DNA of 64,000 nt from Betaproteobacteria bacterium (GTDB lineage Bacteria > Pseudomonadota > Gammaproteobacteria > Burkholderiales > Usitatibacteraceae). Shown piece by piece: positions 25,137 to 35,415 of this stretch (positions within the stretch are counted from its first letter, which is position 1; each line of letters starts with the position of its first letter). The notes beneath the pieces are model-generated. The model had not been told where the DNA came from. It saw only the letters and a list, made by a program, of their open reading frames with translations, and made no database searches. The translations under genes were made by a program, and so were the position numbers. The DNA is taken from NCBI GenBank assembly GCA_016709665.1, contig JADJMI010000028.1:290191-354190 (forward strand), read 5' to 3'.

Positions 25137-27675
25137 CGTCCTTCACCGCGTCGACCGCCTCGCGGGCCACGGCCGCGCGTCCGGCCGCCGCCGCGCCCAG
25201 GGCGCACAGCAGCACGACCGCGCCCGCGAGGACGCCGAGGGCGAGCCACGGCCAGTGGATCTCCATGCCCCAGTGGAACGATTGGCGATTCACCACGCGC
25301 ACGAGCACCACGCTCACGGCGGCGCCCGCGGCGAGTCCCAGCGCGACGCCGACGCCACCGGCCGCGGCGCCCTCGAAGGCGAGGAGCCGCAGCACTTCGC
25401 GCCGGGTGAGCCCGAGGTGCCGCAGCACGCCGAATTCCCGCCGACGCGACCAGGCGAGCGCGGCGAAGCTGGAGGTGACGCCCGCCAGCGCGATCAGCAC
25501 CGCGGCGGCTTCCAGCGCGTAGGTGGCCGCGAACGTGCGGTCGAAGATCTCGAGCGAGCGGTTGTGGATGTATGCCGCGTCGTGCAGCTCGGCGCCGGGC
25601 ACTTCCCCGACGACACGGGCGAGGGCCTTCTCCAGCGCCTTCGCGTCGGCCGATCGGTCCGCGACGATCGCGACGTCGTTGGCGAGCCGGTCGCCGGTGT
25701 GGCGCCGCCAGTCCTCGAGGTCCACGAGGATCGCGCCCCAGGTTCGCGCGTAGTCGCGGTACGTGCCGGCGATACGCAGTCGCGCCGGCTTGCCGGCGAA
25801 CGGCAGCTCGATTTCGTCTCCCGCCTTCCAGCCGAAGAGGTCCGCGGCCGCCTCGGACATCCAGGCGTTCATCGCATCGCCTTTCGGCGGCAGGGCCGGC
25901 GAGGCGACCTGGAATCCGGCGAGGAGCCTCTCCGTCACCGGGCGCGCCATCACCGTGAGCGGGTGCGAGTGGCCGGCGAGGTTGAGGCGGTCGTAGCGGA
26001 TGGGGTCGATGCGCGCCGCGCCGGGCACCTGCGCGAGCCGGGATTGCAGGCGCTCATCGAAGACCACCGCGTCGCCACCGGGCGAGGCCCGCGCGAAGAA
26101 GTCGGCGCCCAGGACGCCCTGCAGCCAGCCGTCCAGGGACACGCGGAAGGAGAACACCATGATGGCCATGGCCGATGTGAGGGCGACGCTCACGACGATG
26201 CCCGAGACCATCGCCGCGAGGTGGCCCGGAAGGCTTCGCACCTGCGCGGTCGCGAGGACGAGCAACGGGTTTTCCTCGGCCCGGGCGCGCGAAAGCAGGA
26301 CCTGCGTGGCCGGCACCACGGCCAGCACCGCCGCGCCCAGGGCGAGCACGATGGCGAGATAGCCGCCGACGGGAATCTCGCCGGCGGGCGGGAGAAAGGC
26401 GGCGAGCGTCGCGAGGACGGCCGTCGCGGCGGGGGCGCTCCAGCCGCCCGGGGCGGCAGGCAGGTCGAGGTGCCGGTCCTTGAGCGCCTGGGCCACGTCG
26501 AGGCGGTCGAAGGCGCGCGTGACCGCGAAGGCGGCCGTGCCGGCGGTCGCGACGCCGGCGAGGCCTACGGCCGCGAGCGCGAGGAGGTCGGGAGAAAACG
26601 TGCCCGCGGTGCCGGAAAAGAACCCCGCGCCGAGATCGTGGCCGAAGCGCTCGAGCATCGCGCGACTCGCGGCGAGGCCGAGCACCGTGCCGGCCGCCGC
26701 GCCCGCGAGGCCGAGCAGGGCGCCTTCGAGGGCGAGGAACCGCCTCAGGGCCCCCGCGGTGAGCCCCAGGGCCCGCAGCAGCGCGAATTCCTGCCGCCTT
26801 CTCGCCGCGGCGAGCGCGAGCGTCGAGAAGACGAGGAAGCCGCCGGTGAAGAGGGCCATGAGCGCCAGGGCCGTGAGGTTGACGCGGTAGGCGCGCGTGA
26901 GGCCCGCGGTGCGGCTCGCGCCGTCGTCCGGTCGTTCGAGGCGCACGCCCGGCGGCAGCGCCGACTGGATCGAGGCGATGGCGCGCTCCCGCGAAGCGCC
27001 GGGGGCGAGGCGCAGGTCGATGCGATGGATGAGGCCGAGGCGCGCGAACGCGAATTGCGCGTGGGCGATGTCCACCACGACGACCGGCCCGCCGCCTTCG
27101 AGCGCCGGGAGCAGCCCGCCCACGCGCAGTTTCACGTCGCCCCGGGGGCCGCGCAGGGCGAACGCGCCGTTCACGCCGACGCCAAGGTGCCTGGCGGCCG
27201 CGGGCGTGAGAAAGGCGACGTCGGTGTCGAGATAGCCGGGCGTTCCTTCAGCGCGTTCGCCCGAGGCGCCCGCGAGGAATCCGGGCTGCAGGCGCGCCGC
27301 GCGGAACGGATCGATGCCCAGCAGCTTCACGGTCGTCCGGCCTCCGGCCGCCCGCTCGCCGCTTTCCGCTGCCGGCGGCAAGGCGACGACATCCAGCTCC
27401 ACCACCGGGCTCGCCGCGGCCACCTCGGGAAGCTTCGCCACCGCGATGAAGGCCGCGTCGTCGAAACCGTTGCGCGGACCGCGTGCCTGCAGGTCCGCCT
27501 CGCCCCCCAGCGTGCGCGCGGCGCGGTCGATTTCGTCGAGGGCCGAGGCATGCAGCGTATGCACCGCGCCGGCGAGAGCCACCCCGAGGGCGATGCAGGC
27601 GACGGCGAGACCCGAGCGCCAGCGGTTGCCGGCGAGCGACCCGGCGAGGAGGGTCGCGACGAGGGCGGCGTTCAT
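25129..27675 (-). CDS. FtsX-family ABC transporter permease (AttF-AttG fusion type)
   Basis: An 848-residue inner-membrane protein with two FtsX-like halves. Hydrophobic helices occur at the N-terminus (about 17-38), in a block around residues 270-480, and in a C-terminal block around 720-835. Two large extracytoplasmic domains lie between. RRQEFALLRALGLTAGALRRFLALEG and RRREFGVLRHLGLTRREVLRLLAFEG are the duplicated coupling motifs typical of MacB/LolCE-like permeases. This single protein seems to replace separate AttF and AttG. It overlaps the ATPase gene by 4 nt. It probably exports or extracts a hydrophobic substrate by a mechanotransmission mechanism (family inference). Confidence 0.9.
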   Translation of the reverse strand: MNAALVATLLAGSLAGNRWRSGLAVACIALGVALAGAVHTLHASALDEIDRAARTLGGEADLQARGPRNGFDDAAFIAVAKLPEVAAASPVVELDVVALPPAAESGERAAGGRTTVKLLGIDPFRAARLQPGFLAGASGERAEGTPGYLDTDVAFLTPAAARHLGVGVNGAFALRGPRGDVKLRVGGLLPALEGGGPVVVVDIAHAQFAFARLGLIHRIDLRLAPGASRERAIASIQSALPPGVRLERPDDGASRTAGLTRAYRVNLTALALMALFTGGFLVFSTLALAAARRRQEFALLRALGLTAGALRRFLALEGALLGLAGAAAGTVLGLAASRAMLERFGHDLGAGFFSGTAGTFSPDLLALAAVGLAGVATAGTAAFAVTRAFDRLDVAQALKDRHLDLPAAPGGWSAPAATAVLATLAAFLPPAGEIPVGGYLAIVLALGAAVLAVVPATQVLLSRARAEENPLLVLATAQVRSLPGHLAAMVSGIVVSVALTSAMAIMVFSFRVSLDGWLQGVLGADFFARASPGGDAVVFDERLQSRLAQVPGAARIDPIRYDRLNLAGHSHPLTVMARPVTERLLAGFQVASPALPPKGDAMNAWMSEAAADLFGWKAGDEIELPFAGKPARLRIAGTYRDYARTWGAILVDLEDWRRHTGDRLANDVAIVADRSADAKALEKALARVVGEVPGAELHDAAYIHNRSLEIFDRTFAATYALEAAAVLIALAGVTSSFAALAWSRRREFGVLRHLGLTRREVLRLLAFEGAAAGGVGVALGLAAGAAVSVVLVRVVNRQSFHWGMEIHWPWLALGVLAGAVVLLCALGAAAAGRAAVAREAVDAVKDDA

Positions 27676-28331
27676 GCGCGGGCGAGCCGCCGGCCGGCGA
27701 GCCGGAGCACGCGGTCGGCCACCGCGGCGGCCGCCTCGGAGTGGGTGACGAGGAGCCCGGCCGCGCCTTCGCCCTTCACCGCGTCGCGAAGGAGGGCGAG
27801 GGCCTCGGCGGCGCTGGCCTCGTCCAGGTTGCCCGTCGGCTCATCGGCCAGCACGAGCCGGGGCTTGTGCGCCACGGCGCGCGCGATGGCCACCCGTTGC
27901 ATCTCGCCGCCCGAGAGCGACCCGGGCTTGCGGTCTTCGCGGCCGGCGAGGCCCACGCGCGCGAGCAGCTCCGAGGCGCGCACCGCGCGGGCGGCCGAAG
28001 GCACGCCGTTCAGCAGCAGCGGCAGGGCGACGTTCTCGCCCACCGTGAGGTAGGGCAACAAGTGGAACTGCTGGAACACGAAGCCCACGTGGGCGCGGCG
28101 CCAGCGGGCGAGGGCGTCCTCGTCGAGGGCATCGACCGGCGTGCCGGCGATGACGATCGAGCCGGAATCGGCCCGGTCGAGCCCCGCCAGCGCGTTGAGG
28201 AGCGTGGACTTGCCGGCGCCCGACTCGCCGACGATCGCGACGAGTTCGCCGGCGGCGACCTCGATGTCGAGATTCTCGAAGAGGATGGCGCCGCCGGGCC
28301 AGCGCTTGGCGAGGCCGCGAACGGCGAGCAT
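27672..28331 (-). CDS. ABC transporter ATP-binding protein (LolD/MacB/AttE type)
   Basis: A 219-residue ATPase with Walker A GESGAGKS, Q-loop VFQQFHLLPYLTVGENV, signature LSGGEMQRVAIARA, Walker B LVLADEPTGNLDEA and the H-loop THSE. The Q-loop and NVALPLLLNG pattern are typical of LolD/MacB-family ATPases that partner FtsX-like permeases. ATG 28331 (MLAVRGLAKRWPGG) starts the gene; the open frame far upstream is a shadow of the ETF-QO gene. It is the first confident gene of the eight-gene leftward run (28331 to 20307). Confidence 0.93.
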   Translation of the reverse strand: MLAVRGLAKRWPGGAILFENLDIEVAAGELVAIVGESGAGKSTLLNALAGLDRADSGSIVIAGTPVDALDEDALARWRRAHVGFVFQQFHLLPYLTVGENVALPLLLNGVPSAARAVRASELLARVGLAGREDRKPGSLSGGEMQRVAIARAVAHKPRLVLADEPTGNLDEASAAEALALLRDAVKGEGAAGLLVTHSEAAAAVADRVLRLAGRRLARA

Positions 28332-28350
28332 GGCGGGTGCGTGCCCGCGC

Positions 28351-28488
28351 CTAGAACCGGGCCGGGATGCGGGCGGCCACCCCGGCCGGCGAGGCGATGC
28401 CGGTGCCCCGCAGGGGTCTGCCCTTCTGGAATACGACCTCGTGTTCGCGATGGGGCGGGGCGTGGACGTGCGCGCCGTGTCCGGACAT
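28351..28488 (-). CDS. Possible small protein upstream of the exporter operon
   Basis: A 45-codon reading frame from ATG 28488 to TAG 28351, preceded by GAAAG at a suitable distance and ending 20 nt before the ATPase start. The product (MSGHGAHVHAPPHREHEVV...) has seven histidines in its first 20 residues or so and no membrane segment. I recognise no family. In GC-rich DNA a frame this short can occur by chance; a conserved leader peptide is the alternative. Confidence 0.25.
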   Translation of the reverse strand: MSGHGAHVHAPPHREHEVVFQKGRPLRGTGIASPAGVAARIPARF

Positions 28489-28548
28489 TCTTTCAGTACT
28501 CCCTGGTTTGCCTTGCGGCCTCGTGCATCCGCCGGAAACGCCCGGGCA

Positions 28549-28665
28549 CCGTTCCCGAAGCCGATCGCAGCCGTGTTGCCCGCCAAGCACTGCCTGCCGG
28601 CGTTGAGCGGCCGCTTCTGCCGCTCGAACGCCGTTCCCGGTGCCGAACGCAGCCCTACTGCCCGC
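28549..28665. repeat. Two 35-bp direct repeats flanking a hairpin
   Basis: Copies at 28549-28583 and 28631-28665 (both starting ccgttcccg and ending tgcccgc) agree at 29 of 35 positions. Between them, 28599-28632 can fold into a 13-bp stem with one bulge (ggcgttgagcggc / gccgctcgaacgcc). The second copy covers the last codons of the CBS-domain gene. The hairpin may end its leftward transcript, although there is no T-run. The rest of the 28332-28654 gap holds only the doubtful small frame. Confidence 0.6.
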
Positions 28666-29086
28666 TGATGTAGTGCTCGAGTTGTTCGATCGTGAAATCC
28701 TGGTCCGCGATGATGTCGCTCACGATGTCCCGGATGGAGACCATGCCCACCACGCGGCCTTCGTCGATCACCGGCAGGTGACGGATGTTCTTCTCGGACA
28801 TGAGCGCCATGCAGTCGCGCGAGCGGGCGCGCGGGCTCACGCAGACGACGTTGGCCGTCATGACCTCTTCCACGCGGGTCGAGTCCGACGCGCGTCCCTT
28901 GAGGACGATCTTGCGCGTGTAGTCCCGCTCCGAGAAGATGCCCGCGAGACGATCGCCCGACATCACCACGGCGGCGCCGATGTCCTCGTGCGCCAGGACC
29001 TTGATGGCGTCGAGGACGGAATCCTCGGGCTTCACGCTGACGATCCGGGCGGGCTTCGCCTTCAGCAGTTCCGCGACGTTCTTCAT
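28655..29086 (-). CDS. Two-CBS-domain protein
   Basis: A 143-residue cytoplasmic protein made of a tandem CBS pair (Bateman module): first CBS about 8-65 (SVLDAIKVLAHEDIGAAVVMSGDRLAGIFSERDY), second about 73-130 (EVMTANVVCVSPRARSRDCMALMSEKNIRHLPVIDEGRVVGMVSIRDIV). Such modules bind adenine nucleotides or SAM and act as energy or metabolite sensors. Stand-alone forms of this length are frequent in betaproteobacteria; the partner is unknown. It follows ETF-QO by 54 nt on the same strand, so co-transcription is possible. Confidence 0.92.
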   Translation of the reverse strand: MKNVAELLKAKPARIVSVKPEDSVLDAIKVLAHEDIGAAVVMSGDRLAGIFSERDYTRKIVLKGRASDSTRVEEVMTANVVCVSPRARSRDCMALMSEKNIRHLPVIDEGRVVGMVSIRDIVSDIIADQDFTIEQLEHYISGQ

Positions 29087-29140
29087 CGACCTTTCTCCTC
29101 TGGAAGTGGGTGAGCCGGCGTGCGTCTTCTCGAGCGTGCG

Positions 29141-30781
29141 CTACAGGTTGGGATAGTTCGGACCGCCCCCGCCCTCCGGGACCACCCAGTGGATGTTCTG
29201 GGTCGGGTCCTTGATGTCGCAGGTCTTGCAGTGGACGCAGTTCTGCGCGTTGACCTGCAAGCGGGGATTCTGCCCCTCCCGGACGATCTCGTAAACGCCC
29301 GCCGGGCAGTACCGCGTTTCGGGTGCGTCGTAGCGCTCCAGGTTGACGGTGATGGGGATGGCGTCGCTCTTGAGCGTCAGGTGGGCCGGCTGGTCCTCTT
29401 CGTGCGCGACGTTCGAGACGAACACGGAGGAAAGGCGGTCGAAGGTGAGGACGCCGTCGGGCTTCGGATACGCGATGGGCCGCGCCCGCGACTTCTCCAC
29501 CAGCTGCTCGTGGTCCGGGCCCGGGTGGTGCAGGGTCCAGGGCGCGTTGCCGCCGAACACCACCTGGTCGATGCCCACGAGCAGGGAGCCCAGCTTGAGG
29601 CCCCGGGCCATGAGCGGCTTGAAATTCCGGGCGCGGTGCAGTTCCTCGTGCAGCCAGCTCTTCTCGAAGGCGGCCGGGAAGGCGACGAGCTCGTCGTGGC
29701 CGCGACCGTCGGCGAGCGCCGACACGGCGGCTTCGGCGGCGAGCATCCCGGACTTGATCGCCGCGTGGGATCCCTTCACGCGCGCGGCATTGAGGAAGCC
29801 GGCATCGTCGCCGACGAGGCAGCCGCCGGGAAAGACGAGCTTGGGAAGCGCCTGCAGGCCGCCCGCGTTGATCGCCCGCGCGCCATAGGCCACGCGGCGC
29901 CCGCCCTCGAGGAAGGGGCGGATGGCCGGGTGGGTCTTGAAGCGCTGGAATTCCTCGAAGGGGGAGAGGTAGGGGTTCGTGTAGCCCAGGCCCACGACGA
30001 GCCCCACCGAGACCTGGTTGTCCTCCAGGTGGTACATCCAGGAGCCGCCGTACGTGTCGTCCTCGAGCGGCCAGCCCGCGCCGTGGATCACGAGGCCGGG
30101 TTGGTGCTTCGCCGGATCGATCTCCCAAAGCTCCTTGATCCCGAGGCCGTAGACCGCGGGGTCGCGTCCCTCGCGCAGGCGGAACCGCTCCTGCAGGGAC
30201 TTGCCCAGGTGACCGCGGCAACCCTCGGCGAACACGGTGTACTTCGCGTGCAGTTCCATGCCCTCGGCGTAGCGGGCCGTCCGGCTGCCGTCCTTGCCGA
30301 TGCCGACGTCGCCCGTGGCGACGCCGCGCACCGCGCCGCGCTCGTCGAAGAGCACTTCGGCCGCGGCGAAGCCCGGGTAGATCTCGACCCCCAGCGCCTC
30401 GGCCTGCGTCCCGAGCCAGCGGCACAGGCTGCCCAGGCTGGCGGCGTAGTAGCCGTGGTTCCGGAAGCACTTGGGCAGGAGCCAGTCGGGCACCCGCGAG
30501 GCGCCGCCCTCGTTCAGGAAGAGGAAGCGGTCCTCGGTGACCGGCTGCCTGAGGGGCGCGCCCCGGGCCTGCCAGTCGGGAAAGAGCTCCGCCAGGGCCT
30601 TGGGATCGATGACGGCGCCCGAGAGGATGTGGGCGCCGATCTCCGAGCCCTTCTCGAGCACGCAGACGCCGATCTCGAGGCCGCGCTCGGCGGCGAGCTG
30701 CTTGGCGCGGATGGCGAACGCGAGCCCGGCGGGACCGCCACCGACCACGACGAGGTCGTATTCCATCGATTCACGGGTCAT
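29141..30781 (-). CDS. Electron transfer flavoprotein-ubiquinone oxidoreductase
   Basis: A 546-residue membrane-associated flavo-iron-sulfur enzyme that passes electrons from ETF (from fatty- and amino-acid oxidation) to quinone. N-terminal FAD motif: DLVVVGGGPAGLAFAIRAKQL. Middle: GAHILSGAVIDPKAL and CRGHLGKSLQERF. C-terminal 4Fe-4S domain: RYCPAGVYE then NCVHCKTCDIKDPTQNIHW, with the four cluster cysteines. Length and order match bacterial and mitochondrial ETF-QO. The start used is ATG 30781; a second ATG (MEYDLVVVGGG) lies 5 codons later and is equally possible. Confidence 0.96.
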   Translation of the reverse strand: MTRESMEYDLVVVGGGPAGLAFAIRAKQLAAERGLEIGVCVLEKGSEIGAHILSGAVIDPKALAELFPDWQARGAPLRQPVTEDRFLFLNEGGASRVPDWLLPKCFRNHGYYAASLGSLCRWLGTQAEALGVEIYPGFAAAEVLFDERGAVRGVATGDVGIGKDGSRTARYAEGMELHAKYTVFAEGCRGHLGKSLQERFRLREGRDPAVYGLGIKELWEIDPAKHQPGLVIHGAGWPLEDDTYGGSWMYHLEDNQVSVGLVVGLGYTNPYLSPFEEFQRFKTHPAIRPFLEGGRRVAYGARAINAGGLQALPKLVFPGGCLVGDDAGFLNAARVKGSHAAIKSGMLAAEAAVSALADGRGHDELVAFPAAFEKSWLHEELHRARNFKPLMARGLKLGSLLVGIDQVVFGGNAPWTLHHPGPDHEQLVEKSRARPIAYPKPDGVLTFDRLSSVFVSNVAHEEDQPAHLTLKSDAIPITVNLERYDAPETRYCPAGVYEIVREGQNPRLQVNAQNCVHCKTCDIKDPTQNIHWVVPEGGGGPNYPNL

Positions 30782-30909
30782 GGCGCGTGTCCGAGGGGTT
30801 GGGGGGCATGGGGTTTGACATGGCTCATGGCCGGGGTCCGGCGGGGCTCTTCTAATGTCGATCAGGGCCGGATGCGCCGGCCGGGAAGCCCGACGGGGCG
30901 ACGAGGACC

Positions 30910-32913
30910 ATGGGACCCTGGGCGATTTCGCTGCTGATGATACTCGGCTTTGCCGGCTTCGCCGCGCTCGCCTGGCGGAAGCTCGCCGTGGTCGCGGCCC
31001 TGCAGCCGGAGGGGCGCTGGGACGAACCGGGACGGCGCCTCACGCGCCTCCTCGGCATGGGCTTCGGGCAGTCGCGCATGGTGGCGCTCGAGTGGAAGCC
31101 GGGCCTCATGCACGCGGCCATCTTCCTGGGCTTCATGGCGCTGCTCGTGCGCAAGGTGAACCTCATCGCCATCGGCTACGACCCGCTCGCGGTGATCCCG
31201 GGCGCGGCGGGCGCCTTCTACGCGGCGGTGAAGGAGGGCGTGGAGGTGGCCGTCCTCCTCGCCGTCCTCTACGCCTTCTGGCGGCGCTTCGTCCTGAAGC
31301 CGGCGCGGCTCGAGCCGAACCGCGAGGCGATACTCATCCTGTCGCTCATCCTCGTCATCGTCGTCACGGATTTCCTCTTCGACGGCTTCCGGTTCGTGCA
31401 GTACGCGGCCGATGCCGGCATCGCGCACGAGCGCCGCTTCGCGCCGGTGGGCTCGATGCTCGCGGCATCGTTCGCCGGCCTGTCGCCGGAAGCGATCCTC
31501 GCGGGAATGCACGCGAGCTACTGGACGCAGATGGTCACGGTGTTCTCGTTCCTCGTGCTGCTGCCGGCCGGCGAGCATTTCCACATCGTCACCGCGCTGC
31601 CGGCCGTCTTCCTCGCGCGCGAGACGCCGCTGAACCGCGTGCCTTCCGTGGATCTCGAGGCGCTGATGGCCGACGACGCGCCGGACGACATGAAGGTGGG
31701 CGTGCGGACGGCGGCGGACCTTCTCTGGAAGGAGGGCTTCGACGCCTTCACCTGCACGGAATGCGGGCGATGCAAGGATTCGTGCCCGACCTTCCTCACC
31801 GGCAAGCCGCTCGCGCAGAAGTGGGTGAACGACGCGATCAAGCACCACCTCGTGGACAGGCGCGAAGCCATCCTGGCGAAAGAGGAGGACAGGCTGCCGC
31901 CGCTCGTGGGCGAGGTGATTTCCGCGGAGACCCTCTGGGCCTGCACCACCTGCGGTTACTGCGAGCGCGCGTGCCCCATCGGCCTCGAGCACCTCGGGCG
32001 CTTCTTCCGGCTGCGCCAGCACCAGGTGATGATGGAGGGCGCTTTCCCGCAGGAACTCAAGGCCGTCTTCGACGCCTACGAGAGCCAGTCGAACCCGTGG
32101 GGCCTCGCGGCGGACACGCGCGGCGACTGGGCGAAGGGCCTGGGGGTCCCGTTGCTCGAGTCGGCCGGGCAGGCGACCGGACTCGAATGGATCTTCTACG
32201 TGGGCTCGGCGCAGTCCTTCGACGCCCACGCGCAGAAGGCGGCCCGGGCCTTCGTGAAAGTGCTGCAGGCGGCGAAGGTGCGCTTCGCGATCCTGGGCGC
32301 GCGCGAGGGCTCCACGGGCGAATGCGTGCGCCGCGCCGGCAACGAGATGCTCTTCCAGTCGCTCGCGGGTACGCTCGTGGCCACGTTCGCGGAGCTAGGC
32401 GTGACGCGCATCGTGACCTGCGATCCGCACGCCTACAACACGCTCAGGAACGAGTACCCGGAATTCGGCGGCCGCTACGAGGTCGTCCACCACACGATGC
32501 TCATCGACCGGCTCATCGCCGAGGGGCGCCTCGCGCCGCGCCGGGCCTTCACGGGCCTCCTCTACCACGAGCCGTGCTACCTCTCGCGTCACAACGGCGA
32601 GTACGACGCCCCGCGGCGCGTGATCGCGGCCCTCTCGAAGGACACGCCCCCGGAGTTCGACCTCGCGCGCGAGAAGGCGATGTGCTGCGGCGCCGGCGGC
32701 GGGCGCATGTGGATGGAGGAGCACACCGGCAAGCGCATCAACGTCCTGCGCGCCGAGCAGGCCCTCGCGAAGTCCCCGGGCACGGTCGCGACGGCCTGCC
32801 CGTACTGCGCGACCATGCTGGGCGACGGCGTGGCCTCGCTCGGGAACGAGGCGATCGCCACGCGCGACATCGCCGAGCTGGTGGCCGAGGCCCTCGAGGT
32901 TCCGGCCGGGTAG
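30910..32913 (+). CDS. Membrane HdrD/GlpC-like FeS oxidoreductase, candidate ETF:quinone oxidoreductase
   Basis: A 667-residue fusion. The N-terminal NarI-like membrane domain has about 5-6 helices (residues 5-25, 65-82, 95-120, 140-158, 205-235). A cytoplasmic domain has two 4Fe-4S motifs (C282/C285/C288/C292 and C345/C348/C351/C355) and two CCG-type cysteine domains (HEPCYLSRHN..., MCCGAGGGRMWMEE..., CPYC) as in heterodisulfide reductase HdrD. Proteins of this form are proposed to move electrons between ETF and (mena)quinone in several bacteria. Being divergent from ETF-QO by 128 nt supports that role here, but the donor is not proven. No maturation or ETF genes are adjacent. Confidence 0.87.
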   Translation: MGPWAISLLMILGFAGFAALAWRKLAVVAALQPEGRWDEPGRRLTRLLGMGFGQSRMVALEWKPGLMHAAIFLGFMALLVRKVNLIAIGYDPLAVIPGAAGAFYAAVKEGVEVAVLLAVLYAFWRRFVLKPARLEPNREAILILSLILVIVVTDFLFDGFRFVQYAADAGIAHERRFAPVGSMLAASFAGLSPEAILAGMHASYWTQMVTVFSFLVLLPAGEHFHIVTALPAVFLARETPLNRVPSVDLEALMADDAPDDMKVGVRTAADLLWKEGFDAFTCTECGRCKDSCPTFLTGKPLAQKWVNDAIKHHLVDRREAILAKEEDRLPPLVGEVISAETLWACTTCGYCERACPIGLEHLGRFFRLRQHQVMMEGAFPQELKAVFDAYESQSNPWGLAADTRGDWAKGLGVPLLESAGQATGLEWIFYVGSAQSFDAHAQKAARAFVKVLQAAKVRFAILGAREGSTGECVRRAGNEMLFQSLAGTLVATFAELGVTRIVTCDPHAYNTLRNEYPEFGGRYEVVHHTMLIDRLIAEGRLAPRRAFTGLLYHEPCYLSRHNGEYDAPRRVIAALSKDTPPEFDLAREKAMCCGAGGGRMWMEEHTGKRINVLRAEQALAKSPGTVATACPYCATMLGDGVASLGNEAIATRDIAELVAEALEVPAG

Positions 32914-32923
32914 AATCCGGCGC

Positions 32924-33309
32924 ATGAAATCGATCGCGGGCGGGCTGGTGGCGGTGGGGGTGGGCGCCGCGTTGGGCGCCTGGGCGCGCTGGGGCCTGGG
33001 CGCGTGGCTCAACGAGCGCGTCGCGAACCTGCCCCTGGGCACCCTCGCGGCCAACGTCGTCGGCGGCTACCTCGTCGGCGTGGCCGTCGCCGCCTTCTCG
33101 ATGCGCCACGACGTGCCCGTCGAATGGCGACTCTTCATCGTCACGGGTTTCCTGGGCGGGCTCACGACCTTCTCCACGTTCTCGGCCGAGAACGTCGCGA
33201 TGATGATGCGTTCGGAATACGGCGCGGCGCTCCTGCATGCGGGGGCGCACCTGGGCGGCTCGCTCCTCGCCACGGCCCTGGGCATCGCGACCTGGCGGGC
33301 GCTCGTCGC

Positions 33310-33313
<4 letters not shown>
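32924..33313 (+). CDS. crcB: CrcB/Fluc fluoride channel
   Basis: A 129-residue protein with four hydrophobic helices. The Fluc signature GFLGGLTTFSTFS (Phe box and polar track) is present, as is PLGTLAANVVGGYLVG. Dimeric Fluc channels export fluoride and protect enzymes such as enolase. It begins 10 nt after the FeS oxidoreductase gene, so it is probably cotranscribed; no fluoride riboswitch fits in that gap. Its end overlaps the converging kinase gene by 4 nt. Confidence 0.96.
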
Positions 33314-35409
<2,096 letters not shown>

Positions 35410-35415
35410 CGCGGC

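Noticed and set aside
30814..30859. TTGACA and TAATGT between the divergent ETF-QO and FeS genes as a sigma-70 promoter
   Set aside because: The hexamers are 34 nt apart, far beyond the 16-18 nt needed.
32914..32923. Possible fluoride riboswitch upstream of crcB
   Set aside because: Only 10 nt separate crcB from the preceding gene and no fluoride-aptamer motif is visible.
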